Of a stretch of DNA of 64,000 bases, positions 11,097-24,065 are shown piece after piece; position 1 is the stretch's first letter; each line of letters begins with the position of its first letter. The DNA lies in the NCBI GenBank assembly GCA_013407085.1, contig JACCGJ010014689.1, positions 20,087 to 84,086 on the forward strand, given 5' to 3'. The notes beneath the pieces are model-generated. The model was not told the DNA's origin, ran no database searches, and saw only the letters and a list, made by a program, of their open reading frames with translations. Both the position numbers and the translations under genes were made by a program. This DNA is from Atriophallophorus winterbourni (lineage: Eukaryota > Platyhelminthes > Trematoda > Plagiorchiida > Microphallidae).

Positions 11097-13043
11097 ATGA
11101 CAAAATCAAGAATTCAAACCCAACTAAATCGACCAGTCGACCGAAAATCTACTCAATTGGTCACCCCACTCTAGCCTCCAACGTGCAGCCGAGTCACGCG
11201 ATCCAACACGCAGACGAAAAAATCGATCGATCAATGTGTGCATACGAGTGTTGTTCCCCCGACAGCGAAAACAAGCAAACTTGACCTCTGCGCCAAGTGC
11301 CTGGACCCGGTAAGCGGTGATAGTGCTTTGGTAAAATGTACTTTTTGTAACTTACATGTGCATGTGGCCTGTGATAAGACTTTAACTGATGAATGTGTGC
11401 GCATCGTGAATGATGAAAATCTCCCGTCCGTTTGCTATTTCTGTAACGCCTGTAGGGATTTAATCGTGAATGGTGATCGCAAGCGTGCAAAATCTTCCGC
11501 TGGAAACGAGGCTAACACAATTGAGAATAGATTGTCGATAATGGAAAAGGAACTAGATAGTTTGAAGATTACCCTACAACCAATAATCGCATCTAAATCT
11601 TTTGAATTGAATACTCGATTACGCTCGACCTCGCCACCGCAGTCTGCTTCTAAAAAGGTTAAATTACGCGACACTGAAGTGATACTTAAAAAGGCCTTGA
11701 AGCAGAAACCGTCTACGTCGAACGCTCCTTTGGCCAAAGCTGCCACGAAAAATACTTCGCTTAATGTTATCTGCACCGACTCGGCACCAACTGAAACGCC
11801 CCGGTGGTAAAAAAAATCATACAGAGAAATGCTTTTGCGGTCGACCTCCGCTGCACAATCTGAGCCTGACACACTAAACCTAAATCAAAAAGCCTCACAT
11901 TCTATGAAGAATGACCGGAGACGCGACAAGAATTCTTATTCGTTAAGCGTAATATGTACGAATGTTAAAGAGTCCAGCGGGAGCTTGTTAGATAGAAAAC
12001 ACAAACACCACCTCGATATATGGTCTCAAATTTGTCAACAATTGCAAATTGAGCATGTTACTCCTGACAAATTGATTCGTCTAACTCGCCATTCCATCTC
12101 ACCTCATAGTGATCAACCTCGGTTACTAAGAGGTACACTGAAGTGCGAGACTGATATCGAAAACATGCTGCTAAATTCGTACCGACTAAAGACGGATCCG
12201 AATTCACATTGCCGGATATATCCTGATGTGCCATGGTGGGAACGGAAGGGTGCCTCAAACACTAAGGAAAAAACGGTATCGCGGAGTATGGTTCTCCTTG
12301 AGGTACCAGAAAATACCACTATAGCATCGAGACAGGAAACTGCAGATCATGACTTCAAGCAGTGGCGTTACATTTTGGAGCGGGGCCTTTGAATCGGCCG
12401 TGCTCAAAATTAATGTTTTCATGCGTTTTTATTTTTTCAGTCAACACGGAACCTTTTGTTTTTAAAACGTTTTAACATGTCGCGAACATGTAAACGAAGG
12501 ACGTTCGATGCCCCGCACGCTTTAAATGCTGCGCAATATTTTTATTTTGAATGATGAGAAATTTGCTGCGCCGGTCAGAAAAATGCGGAAGAAAACCTAT
12601 ACATGGGTGTTTAAAAATCGTGCAGCATGACATTTCACCAACTTCCATCACAATCAAAAAGCCCACTGCCTGCAGACGAAACCAAAGCTGTTTTGGATTT
12701 GGATGTGACTGGCAATCTCAAATTTTCCCATCAAAGTTTGACGTCCCTCTTGTTCGCATTGAAATTCTGTGTTTAAACTATTTTGATTAACTGAAAATTC
12801 GTTTTAACGAATAAAGTTTTCTTCTTCTTCTACATTGCGTCTTTGTTTAATATTTCTAACGTTGTGATCACTGACACTTTCCGGGTACCTTTTTCAATAA
12901 ACTTTAAAGGAGACGGACCGAAACCTCTCAGAATTACCTTCTTAACTAGCGACAAGGCTGGATTTGTCAAGTCCGAATGGAAAATGCAGAACGTGCTTCA
13001 CCGAAAGACATTAGACATTGTCCACCGAGACCAAGTACCATGA
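11097..13043 (+). pseudogene. CR1-like ORF1 with PHD finger, broken
   Basis: The ATG at 11097 is in frame with the PHD region after a TAG at 11172. The finger is at 11285-11455 (CAKC..ALVKCTFCNLHVHVAC..CYFCNAC). A TAA at 11808 breaks the linker. The RRM-like segment (LSVICTNVKESS, DKLIRLTRHSISP, RLLRGTLKCETDIENML) runs to QWRYI at 12374, where a retroposon is inserted. The same frame resumes at 12831 (YIASLFNISNVVITDTF) and ends at 13043. The segment after the insertion matches the ORF1 of element X (minus strand, 36371-36688: GSGPRILKVTFQSES against GDGPKPLRITFLTSD), which proves the continuity. Confidence 0.75.
12369..12836 (+). mobile_element. 456-bp TTC-tailed retroposon nested in CR1-like ORF1
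   Basis: The insert is 12375-12830. TACATT stands before it (12369-12374) and after it (12831-12836). Removing the insert and one hexamer restores the ORF1 frame of the host element (QWRYI then ASLFNIS). The insert ends in AATAAAGTTTTCTTCTTCTTC-like sequence, that is, a polyadenylation-like hexamer and a TTC array. Its 3' half recurs at 2345-2556. Near the 3' end an open frame reads ADETKAVLDLDVTGNLKF, perhaps the end of a parent ORF. The family is unknown to me; the 5' end begins TTGGAGCGGGGCC. Confidence 0.75.
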
Positions 13044-13323
13044 GTGAGACACACTTGCGGCTGGGTACGGTAGACGGCAGCGTTCCCACCGAAATAAAAA
13101 CAATCAATACATCAAAAAACGTAGTGGGTCCGGCTCAAACCGAGTCGGACCGAGTACATCATACACGGAACAAAATGTTGATTCAAACTGTCGGAGCGCA
13201 ATAACTAGCCCACAAGTCACACCCTCACGAGCACTTACTGTTAAGCCATATCTGGCATCACATTGTCCTACCCCTTACCTCATATCACTCGATTCATCGC
13301 TACACCGAGTCGTATCGATCGAA

Positions 13324-16026
13324 TGTATATATGCTAATGCTCAATGTTTGGTCAACAAGCTGGCAGAACTCATTGATATCTGTGTAGAACAGTCCACTGA
13401 CCTTATTGCTGTGACGGAAACCTGGTATCAGCCCAGTATGCCGGACAGGGAACTCTCAATCCCTAATATGACACTTTTTGTCATGACCGTGATGGCCCGG
13501 GAGGCGGCGTTGCATTGTATTATCACATACGCCTCAATGTTAATATCATTGCAGATACAGATCTTTCACTCACAGAAACGCTGTGGTGTTTACTTGACCT
13601 GGAATCTGGTGAGAGCTGTACAATTTGGGTTATATATCGCTCACCAACTTCGACCGTCGACCATAATGATGTGTTAGTTGAAAGACTTCAGCGCATTAGC
13701 GCTCGGCCACATGCTCAAATATTGATTATGGGGGATTTCAACCTACCGCAGCTATACACGAGAAATCAACACCCAATTAACTCACTGGAACACAAATTTC
13801 AAGAAGTATTTGATCTAGTCCCCCTGTACAATCACGTTTGCAACCACACACGAATGCGAGAGACAGATCGGCCCTCTGTTCTGGACCTAGTTTTGACTTC
13901 TAACGAATCAGCTATTGAATTAGTACAATATGAAGCTCCATTGGGACGGAGTGACCATGTGATGCTTGTGTTCGATTATGTCTGCAATGCATCGAGACAG
14001 AGTGACGAATCTAAAATCATCCATAGAGTCGAATTTTGGAGACTCAAGGAAGCACTTTGTGAGCTGAATGATGTTCAACTTGATTCTAGAGACTCAAATA
14101 CACATTATAACTCTCTGATAAACTACCTTCAGATGCAAATCCAGTCGAACTCTCGATATATTCAGAGGAAAGATGTCCACAACCTCCGTTTCTCTGTTCG
14201 CAGTAGAATTAGAAAATGGATTTCATTGAAAAGGCGTGCTTGGGTTACTCATTGCAATGACGCCACCCCTACATGTTGGTTACAATTTTGCAGAAAAAAA
14301 CAGTACCAGCAACAATGGAAGCGAATCCAAAACTATTGTACAAAATTGTGAATGACAGAACCAAAGTTAAACCAGGTGTTTTTCCAATCATGACAGAAGA
14401 AGGTTTGACTATCACAGTCCAAGAGACGGCGGATGCGCTTGCGTGCTTTTACTCTCAAGTCTACTGCCCTAAAAAGCAATTATTGCATCATTAATTATCA
14501 AACACTGTAGAACCACTAACTGAGCCCGTGATCGATCAACTGGTGGTAGAGCGACACTTACGTTGATTGAATACAAAGAAATCTCCCGGGGAGGACAATA
14601 TTACCCCAGCGATTCTTCATGTGTGTTATGGAGAGCTTTCAAGTAGCTTAGCTGCGGTTTTCATCCAGAGTCTTGGTGAAGGTTGTGCATCTTTGGCTTG
14701 GAAAGCGGGTGTGGTAACACCATTTTACAAACGTGGCAGTCGTTCTGACGCAGCAAATTACAGACCTGTAACAATGCTACCATGTATTTTAAAAATTATG
14801 GAGCGCATTATATCTGAATGTATTGTGGGTCAGCTTGAAGCACGAGGTCTTTTGTGAGCAGCACAACACGGGTTCCGCCGGACCAGATCTTGTCTTTCGA
14901 ATTTACTGATCACACTAAATGATTGGACGATGTCGCTTGATCAATGCTATACGGTACACGCTTGTTATATTGATATTTCAAAGGCTTTTGACAAGGTCGA
15001 CCACAGCTTGCTTCTGGAATAACAGGTAACTTACTATCGTGGCTAACAGATTATCTGACCGATCGGCACGCGCGAGTTCGCATTGACGGAGCATTGTCGA
15101 AAAGTATCGATGTCACGAGCGGGGTGCCTCAAGGTTCAGTGCTCGGACCTATTCTTTTCCTCTTATATCTAAATGATATAACTGAAACAGTGCGATGCAA
15201 GCTCGTTGTTTTTGCAGATGAAATTAAAATATGGAAGCAAATCCGATCTAATGAAGATTGCTTAATGCTGCAAAACGACTTGGATGCTCTGCCTCGCTGG
15301 TCTCTGGAGAATCAAATGCCTTTCAGCTTACCTAAATGTCATATGTTACAGCTTGGCCGTAAATGCGAATATACATATAATCTAGTCCACGATATCCTAA
15401 ATTGGACCACCACTGTAAAGGACCTCGCAATTTGGATTACTAATAACCTGAAACCGAATATGCATTGTAGAAAAGTGTTTAATCGGGCATGTGGTATATT
15501 AGGAATCCTGAGAAGTATTTTAGGACGGTTCTCACCCAAAACAATTCCTCGTATTTTGAATACTTACATCCATCCAACGATGGATTATTTGATCCCAGCC
15601 TGGGCACCGAGGTTGCGTGAAGACATCGAGATCCCGGATAGAATACACCACAAAGCTACAAAGTTAGTTGAAGGGATGTAGTGGGTCCCGTATCAAGAGC
15701 GAATGGACATCTTTGGTTTGCGTGATTTTACATGAAGACGAATGAGTATCGACCTGATTCTGGTTTACAAGATACTGCGAATCGAAAACCATCCGCTTAG
15801 CGAACTAATAAAAGTAAACTCCCCTCGAAATACACGCAGTCACTCGTGTTGCCTCGAATTACCGCACTCAAGACTTGATTGTCGTCGCTATTTCTTCTCT
15901 GTGCGTATCTGCTTTCTATGGAATGCGCTACCGCAAGATGTTGTGGATGTAACGACAATTGATGATTTCAAATCGAAATTAGATGCATATGTCAAACAAA
16001 TCCCTGAATTTGGCCCGGTGTATTGA
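13324..16026 (+). pseudogene. CR1-like ORF2: endonuclease and reverse transcriptase, many lesions
   Basis: The endonuclease begins CIYANAQCLVNKLAEL and carries TETW, IYRSP, GDFNLPQ and RSDHVM, with a frameshift near 13490. The RT is in several frames: SPGEDNITPAIL, AANYRPVTML, AAQHGFRRTRSC (after a TGA), DISKAFDKVDH, SGVPQGSVLGPILF, and VVFADEIKIW, where the second catalytic Asp is Glu. The C-terminus reads HSRLDCRRYFFSVRICFLWNALPQDVV and stops at 16024-16026. At least six breaks are visible. The remnant can no longer encode an active enzyme. Confidence 0.85.
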
Positions 16027-16169
16027 AGCGAAATGAATCCAGAAAAATACTGACAATGTGATTTTGATTAAATTTTTCTTTTTGCAATAGTTGTCATCCA
16101 ATGGTACGTGTAAAGCATTAGCTTTTATCACCATAAAATCTTGATTCTCGATTCTTGATTCTTGAATAA

Positions 16170-18830
16170 GTAGTCGTGTTGAAGCTTACCTTTACTCAAA
16201 AAGCTTACAACAATTGTCATGGATATGTTTTGCAGTCAAAAGGTATCTACCTCAATGAAGCCACCACACATGAAATTAAAATACGATTGAAAAAGTTGTT
16301 TCACTTAGGAAAATTTCGAAGTAGTGATAAATAAACGAAAATGAGCAGTTATGTGGTATAAGGTTATTAACAAAAATAGGAAAATTGTAGGAAAGTAAAA
16401 AGCTTGGATTTCACTCAACTGCTACACAAAAATGTTATTTTCATCATATGTAAAACTACTTTAACATCACAGTACCATATTTTTGATATTTTCAATCATG
16501 ACGGCAATCCCGATTCCATGAATATCATTCACGAGCAAAACGAAATTGATTAAAGCATTAAACAGAAGTAAAACCTACATCGATTCCAGAGTGAATCCAT
16601 GATTCTTGAAACGTAAGGACACCACCAACAAACCTCTGGTAGCCTTCCCGATAGTCAAAGAATATGGCATGCAAGCATATCAGGTATAGACAGTTTGTTT
16701 ATTTCTGTTTTTCGAAGCGCAACCGCCCAATCCACACGACTTTCCTTTCGTATACTGAATTTTTTCAAATAAATTGTTTTGAATTTTTATCGAATGGATA
16801 AGAATAAAGATATAAATTTATGCAATTCATGATGATAATTATAAAAAAACGAGATAATTTTTATAAAGCGGAGGTCATATATTCTTGTACCATCCTTGAA
16901 CAATCAGTTGATCAAACAAGTTTGATATATATTTAAAGTATTATTTATGGGTTTGAGAATTTGCTGACAATGCGCGGAAAATTAAGAGCCTAGCTAATTC
17001 CAGATTGTAAATGACGTCAAATTTACGCATTTCAGTTATCACTTTGGGATTAGGTCTTCCTCTTAACTATAGAGAAGTCATCTGTTGTCTGCTGTCATTG
17101 ACAACATTGCGAAGACTATCAATCGATTCGATTCAAGTATTAAGGTATAGTTCAAGCGAGAGGGCGTCCAACGTTGGGTTACCAAAATGATTGAAAATAT
17201 ATCAAAGAAACTTGATAAAATTCAAAATGTTTTAGATCCCATCTCACATCGAAGTCGGCATCTGTGGGCTCGACCTGATAGATAACTTGCTTGCAAACGT
17301 TAATTCTACAACCGGGTTAGTTGTGGTTTTACCAAACGATAATTCATTTGCTGTCTATTTCACTGAAAACTTAGCTGCGTACTTGTTGTTTGTCAGCAGT
17401 CTAAATGTGAAATACCATTCATACAGATAGTTCATTTGACTTCAAGTTGGTTGCTCATCGTAAACAGTGATATGATTGGATATGTTCATTATCTCAGCTC
17501 TGATAAGTTGCACTGCAAGTGATTCACCGTCACTTTAGAAATTATGAGCAATAATGATATAACTCAGATTCTCCAGGAAACCATTGATAACCGCTTGGTT
17601 GTAGGTCTCGTGGAGGTGAGACAGTTGTTAACATATTTCGCGCGAGTTTCTGGTACTCACTATTGCGTTTAACCATTGAAAAGTAATTTAAGCCTCGACT
17701 TGACATTACTGAGCTATTTATGTCAACGAAAATTATTCTCAGAAACCTACACGAGGTCTTCGCCATCGAACTTCCCTAAAACACATAGCATGGCCTATTT
17801 CAACGTAGGCCATATTGGAGTGTTGTAGCGCGTCGCAAATAGTAACATGGTTCATAACCAAGAATTACAAACATGGAAAGACGGATCGTTGCACTTTCAC
17901 ACCCGACGGCTAGATAGAAATCATTCGCCCTATGCTTCAATGCGAAATTGCTTTGTTTAACACCAGGTATTATATGAAAAATCTTTTAATGAGAATCTTA
18001 CGGGCTGTAAAATTGTAAATATGCGTCGACAAGTTCAGATCGGACGTATCAATGCAGAAAATTGTTGCAGAAGTACAATTAAAATAACGTGATTCTTTTG
18101 GCTATAAACATAATCAATTCTTTGCAGCCTACATTGGACGAATAGATACGTAATAAACGTCGATAGGAATAAACCTGTAATACTGGAGATAACGAACAAG
18201 ATGAAGCATTCCATCTTCAATACACAAGAATTTCGTAGTTCGTTTATTAACTTTCCTGATTGTTTATCATCGATGAAACGTACCTTACCAATCGTTAGAA
18301 ATATCATTCGATCAACTGCTGATTGTAAACGGTTACCAGAATAATATTTCTGGTGCATTATTTTTACATGGAGATGAAAAGCCGTAACTTCTTACTCATG
18401 TTTATCGGATTTATCGGTGTGTTAGATGCTGTGAAAGGTATTATGTGTAATGGAGTCCCTGCGAGTGCGAATGCAGAAAACGTATTTCCACACACTTCAC
18501 ATTTTTCGTAATATCACTCGTCGTAACCCCAAAATATAGGCAATTAAATATGTGTGCGTAGTTATGAATACCCGAAGTTTTTCGTGGTACGCCTCTGAAT
18601 TAATCAATATGCATGGAGCGAATCCTGCATTCTTATTATTTTTAAGAGGTAACACTTGTGCAACTTCCGCAAGTGAGTTAATGCTTGGCGTCCTGAGGTA
18701 CAAACGTACTGTAGTATTGGAAACAACAATATATTGGAGGTGATGCAGAATTTTTTAAAAAGAAAACTACTTAGTGGTAAGATGGCAATTTTGGAGACCA
18801 TCCGGTTATCCTAAACAAGTGCGGGTCATT
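16170..18830. other. No gene seen
   Basis: AT-rich DNA. ORFs of up to about 107 codons (for example 18035-18358, minus, with a hydrophobic stretch) show no motif and have compositions expected by chance. No repeat of the window's families was recognised here. Confidence 0.45.
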
Positions 18831-18837
18831 TTATTTG

Positions 18838-19120
18838 GCACCGCCAAGCCGAAGTTGCTTCGGAAATTCGGAACCTTACTCACGTACCGGACAATTCGGA
18901 ACTGGATTCATTGTGTGATATTCCCACACCGTGCGCGGTAGATTTCATCCACACTAACGCAACTGCTCTAACATTTACCATCGTCAGTACAACGGAAATT
19001 AAAGTGCTTTTCAAGGATTTGCTTAATTGAGGTGTGTTTTGCATAAGTTTGAAGTGCACATGCCTCATTTTCGTTGATGATACTTATCTATGTAAGCATG
19101 TGATTGCGGCCGTAATTTTG
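18838..19120 (+). pseudogene. Possible decayed reverse-transcriptase fragment
   Basis: The frame starting near 18822 reads through about 67 codons (HFIWHRQAEVASEIRNL, CAVDFIHTNATALTFTIVS) to a TGA near 19029. Just beyond, at about 19056-19090, another frame gives CLIFVDDTYLCK, which resembles an RT catalytic box (xVDD). No other RT motif was found in order, so this is only a suggestion. Confidence 0.25.
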
Positions 19121-19439
19121 AAAAACACAGATCTATCATCATACCAGATTTTCTCAGTCTGGTTCAGAAATATTAATCATGCTATATCCGTAGACTTTTC
19201 TAACGGAGACGATTTTAGGCGTAATAGTCGCGTGTTCTCATATCGTCTACCTTACGCCCTTGAGGTTATAGATAGGTTGCACAGGCTATTCGAGTCAACA
19301 GTCTTCATGCACTCTCATTTCTTCTTACTGTTCCATATTATTCATGCATTCAAAAATATTTCTCCTACAGGTATCTCTGGCTACTGTGCAAAATCAATTT
19401 CATTGGACAAGCATACAAAAAATGCAATGTTCAATGAAA

Positions 19440-20870
19440 CAAGTTACTGATTATATATTTTATTTCTCATCAATTTGTTTCCTTCACCTAAGGCAATAAC
19501 ACTGGACATGGCGTGAAATCGGTCAAGATCAATTCACACTTTTCATGCAGGGTAATGTGTAACTAAGCAGACGGGTGTATACTTCGTTGCACAAAAATGC
19601 GATGTAAGTGACGTGTCGCTGTAACGAGTTTTGTGAAAATGGCACATAAAAATATTAACTAAAGTACGTAATAAAATGAAAGGCTTATTTTACACTCAAA
19701 TGGTGAACATGAAATGATAAGTTATTCAAATTTCCCGAGAGATGAAACGGTTCTTAATGGAGCGATTTTATCTCACTTCTTTTAATATGGGCTAACTTGA
19801 TAGATTCATTTCTTTACCTCAGTGCAAGCTAAAAATGACCAGTTATTTACCTTGACTTCACTAGTTTACTTCAATATCTTATCTATCAGCAAAGTAGTAC
19901 TGGTTGCTATACTATAGAAGGCACCCAACGCATCCAACTATCGCTCATAAGATTAGTCCTCGGGAAAGGGCAAAGAGGTAAATTAAATTTCGTTGTCATG
20001 GCTGAGTCAGATGATTTGAATGTAGCGAAAAATGAAGGTCTTCGAATTGAGTGTACCAAATTAAATGGTAGATTTTTTCCTAGATACAACATGACACCCA
20101 CAAGATTTATTTTGCAGTTTGAAAAATTGTTGTTAATAATCTTAGATCAGACAAAATCAGAATTAATATTAGTACTACTCCACTATAATTTAGAAGCAAA
20201 CGATTCAGCGCATTTTCGTTACAAGCATGCGTCTTGTCCTAGATGACCAGAATAAGGACAATACATACATGCTGTGCTCGTTCATTTTCCTTAATATATT
20301 ATGTGTGCACTTAAAACAATCTGTAAGCTTTATAATTACGTATTTTTCAAAAAATAAAGGGAATAAGGGATAGATATTTTATTTCCAATCAGTTGGCTTC
20401 CTTTACATAAGGCACTATAATTGACATGGACGTATTTTATTGTACGATTACAAATAGAAGTATATAAAACCTAAATATATGAAAACATAATTGGAGACCG
20501 ATCTGTTAGCATTTTCATGAAATCAAATGTAGATCAAGACGAGATTCAAAGGCCTATTCACCAATCACAGCGTGAAATTGATTAAGTCAATTATAACTTG
20601 TTTCCAATGGTGTCATAATTATAGCGTCATATGAAAGGGGAAGTGTTACGGGAATGCGTTTACATGTTAATCAAGACAGAAAATTTTACAGTGCATATGT
20701 GGTGTGATGTGTAATTTAGTCTGACTGGTGGATAATTTGGAGTAGAGAAATACATATGGAATATGTGGAATAGGGGTGTTCAATGTAACGAGACAAATGC
20801 GATTACATTCTACGTAACGAGATGATTATGTGTTATTTTATGTTTTTAAACAAGTGAAATGATGCTGCCA
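19440..20870 (+). repeat. Diverged direct duplication
   Basis: Segments of about 19450-19640 recur in the same order at about 20371-20830: TATTTTATTTC..CAATC-like, CTTCCTTTACATAAGGCA versus CCTTCACCTAAGGCA, GACATGG, CGTGAAAT, TGTGTAA and GTAACGAG. The second copy is longer by roughly 150 nt, from small insertions. The unit has no recognisable coding capacity. Confidence 0.45.
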
Positions 20871-22548
20871 TGTGTGAATGTGCCTATTTTAATAATTATA
20901 TATATGGAATGGAGGTAATTCATAAATATTTCTGCAAGGAGATCGTGCGTTGCGTACACTCTCAGTTACTGTGACATGGACCAATAATTTTTAGTTAGCT
21001 CCCACTATCACTATATGTGGTAGAGCGTTTAGTTTCATCCGTCACCCAGTAATCTGCTAGCATGTACAAAGCTCAAACTTTGGTACCAATTAAATTGAGC
21101 GTTCAAGCAGCAGTTCGCCTACCTCTCAGTTTAACATGATAGGGATGAAATAAAGAAAGATAACATTTGATCACATAAACTCTTTAAATTAACAAAGTTA
21201 TACTTGAATGTACCTGTTAAATAGGATTACAAACGACTAATATATTGTTCTACGGAATGAGAGCACCGCTTTATATTGCTCTCTGAATTAAAGTTATTTA
21301 AATGGACAGTGCCTAACTATTATCAAACAATAGGTTTCCCTAAGTCTGATATTGTCGTCATGCAGATCAAATTGTTTATCATGATCCAGGCCAGTTGCGT
21401 TTGGATACTAAATTTTTGCAATCAAAAAAAACTTATTAACTGTTTCGAGAACATTAAATTTAGTGAACCTGTCAGAATTTCATAACGACTGAGGAAAAAA
21501 TCCAATCGAGATTTCAATAATAGGTGGGAAATTGTGAACTGTGACTAATGTGGCTATTGTTCAAATGACAATCAGAAATACAGTTAATAATTTACCGATT
21601 ATTCAATATACATATATATATGAAATAATAAGAATAACAATAATAATAATAAGTAAAAAATACACATAATAAATAAATAAATACATCAGATGGCATAGTT
21701 TTAGAAAAGATACAACGGTCTTTCTCAAAACCAATCATCGGTTACAACATCAAACCATCTTATACAGAAAGGTGTATACAACTGAACCTCGATCCGTCAT
21801 GGTTTCGCAGACTCTAGCATAATCTCATCTTATTCTTTAGAATACTGTTATCGTATAATATATAACTAAATTCTATTCTTCATATACCTCATGATTATAA
21901 GTATATCGTGAAAAAAAGTGAAAAACAATTGAATTACCAAGAGTTTGAGCTAAAGTAAGGAACAATTTCTACTTGAATAAATATGCTAATCTGTGGAGAC
22001 TTCTTCCAGAACTTATGAGACTCAGCTCCGCCGTACACGAATTCAACTCAGATTTGGATTCATTCCTTACCATTGAATAAATACGCGATCCCCTAATTTG
22101 GATGTTCATACTGATGATTTATATAATGGGTATAAATATTAAATTGATTTTCATAACGTTAGAAGTATCAATATCTTCCCAGCATAACTTCTAAATACAC
22201 ACCCAAAATAAAACTGACCCGCAAGAGACTTCAACATAGTGAAATCAAATTCCTTTGCCTAGCAAACAACAAAGCAGTTCATATGTAAGCTACACAAATC
22301 TATTTCGAACAATCAAAAAGTAAGGGATCGGAAAATCTACAAAACAGAACTTCACGTATCCTCGACGAATCTTATTCGGAATGATTTCCTGAACATTCAT
22401 CGGATTTCCTTTCTCGCAATATCATTGTTTTTTGCATAATATCAGATCATTAACTGATTGTCTGGAAACAATTTGTAAATATTCTTAACTTTATTTTTAT
22501 TGAACATAAAACTCCGCTGCAGAAGTGACCTTGTATTTGCAATTGTAC
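20871..22548. other. No gene seen; AT-rich with a simple repeat at 21605-21690
   Basis: The stretch holds TA, AATA and AATAA runs at about 21605-21690. No ORF with a recognisable product was found on either strand. Confidence 0.5.
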
Positions 22549-22735
22549 AGTTCAGTTCAGTTCAGTTTGCACAGGATGAAATGTGGCAGAGTCGCCAATC
22601 GAGCGTCCAGAATACTTCTGGTGGTAAGCCAAAAGAGCGTCCACCACTTCGAAAAGTAGGTTCAATATTCTTCTGGTATGACTTTTACTGGAATGCAACA
22701 GAAAAACTCCCTCACCCAATAGGTGAGGAGAGACA

Positions 22736-23660
22736 TTAGTGCGTTCCAACGACAAATTGAAGAACAACTATAAAATTAAGGCTAAAAAAATTGGGAAACA
22801 CAGAGCGCCAGATCGAGTCTAGCCGATATTTGAAGCACGTTACTGAAGTAGAACAAACGACCTCTTCGGGCAGACAGTTCCAATGATTAACTACCCTTTC
22901 GCTAAAGAAGTGCTTACGTGCATTAGACCTGACATGTTTCTTTACCAGTTTCAGTGAATGGCCTCGAGTACCTACCACTGGCGCGAGAGCATACATATCA
23001 GCCGGATCAATAGAACTAAAGCCTCTAACGATTTTAAAGGTCTCGATCAGATCCCCACGTAGTCGCCTTCTTTTTAGCGAGAAGAGATCTAGACTCAACA
23101 GTCGTTGTTCATACGACTTCCCAGATTGCCCTTTAATCATACGAGTAGCTAGGCGCTGAATACCTTCAAGCGTGGCAATGTCCTTTTTCAAGTAAGGAGA
23201 CCAAGCTTGAACGCAATACTCGAGATGAGGTCTCACTATCGCTTTATACAATGGCATGAAAACCTCCGGAGACCTACAGGATAAAACTGATCGGAGGCGA
23301 AAGAGCTGGTTCCTAGCGCGTTGTGCAGCAGCTGCACATTGATCAGCCCATTTAAAGTCATCTGAAACCTCAATACCTAAGTCCCGGACTTTTGATACCC
23401 CAGTTATCTCCAGTATGTTATCAGGTCCAGCAACCTGCAGCTTCGTTGCAGCTTTGGACAGAAGATAGCTTTTGAAGAAGTTGACTGGTAGATCCCACGT
23501 GAAAGACCACTTGATGACCTTTTCTATATCCTCAAAAAGATCCTGTTCGTTCAGCGATCCGATAAATTTTACATCGTCTGCAAAAATATAGCACGGACAA
23601 TTAAGCGAGGATGCCAAATCATCGATGAAGATAAGAAAAAGTAGTGGGCCTCGTACTTAA
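22736..23660 (-). pseudogene. CR1-like reverse transcriptase, palm to C-terminus
   Basis: On the minus strand NWITNFLSNRYFRVRIGNMYS leads into a PQG box interrupted by a stop (SGIPQG*VRGPLLFLIFIDD), then CYIFADDVKFIGSL (catalytic box), NFFKSYLLSKAATKLQV, VSKVRDLGIEVSDDFKWADQC, YKAIVRPHLEYCVQAW, ATRMIKGQSGKSYEQRL and NHWNCLPEEVV. About 290 codons stay open after the stop. Compared with the copies at 8999-10080 it is much better preserved. Confidence 0.85.
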
Positions 23661-23796
23661 CCCTGTGGGATTCCACTAACAACTCCTGCTTTCGCGGAAT
23701 ACATATTGCCTATGCGAACGCGAAAATACCGATTGCTCAAGAAGTTTGTGATCCAGTTCTTTTGAGGGCCATCGATACCATCGAACCATTTGCTCA

Positions 23797-24065
23797 TTTG
23801 AAGATATAACAAGATCCAGGACCGAAGGTTCACAGTTATGCCGGAACCTTGTAGGCTCAGTTACATGTTGGCTCATAGCATGTCTGTGGGTCCATTCTAT
23901 GAAGTCCTCAGACATCTTATCATTTTGGCAGCTCTGGTTAGGCCAAGATATGTGTGGTAGATTGAAATCACCCACCATAAGAACCTGAGACCCAAGCGCA
24001 CGTAGTGAACTCAAATTCTCAAGCAAGTTATACATATCCTGTACTCCTGAATGGGGACTTATACC
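23797..24065 (-). pseudogene. CR1-like endonuclease fragment
   Basis: The frame reads SPHSGVQDMYNLLENL, QVLMVGDFNLPHISWP (catalytic Asp/Asn), EPTRFRHNCEPSVLDLVISS and stops making sense at NEQMV, where RT sequence in another frame takes over. The final SDH box is missing because of the deletion. Confidence 0.8.

Larger units (their letters stand above)
11097..16165 (+). mobile_element. CR1-like non-LTR retrotransposon 2 (TTGATTC tail), inactive
   Basis: A PHD-type ORF1 (from 11097) is followed by an endonuclease and RT ORF2 (from about 13324) and a 3' tail of TTGATTC-like heptamers at about 16138-16165. ORF1 is interrupted by a separate 456-bp retroposon at 12375-12830 with matching hexamers on both sides. 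Many stops and frameshifts, and an FADE instead of FADD catalytic box, show it is old. The domain order is as in element 1, but the proteins are only distantly alike, so it is a different family. Confidence 0.85.

Noticed and set aside
12600..12700. Hammerhead motif in the TTC-tailed retroposon (GACGAAACC)
   Set aside because: The CGAAAC box is present but there is no CTGANGA box at a suitable distance.
18035..18358. 107-codon minus-strand ORF with a hydrophobic segment, as a possible membrane protein
   Set aside because: It lies in AT-rich DNA, has no splice context and no family resemblance; hydrophobic runs are expected by chance there.
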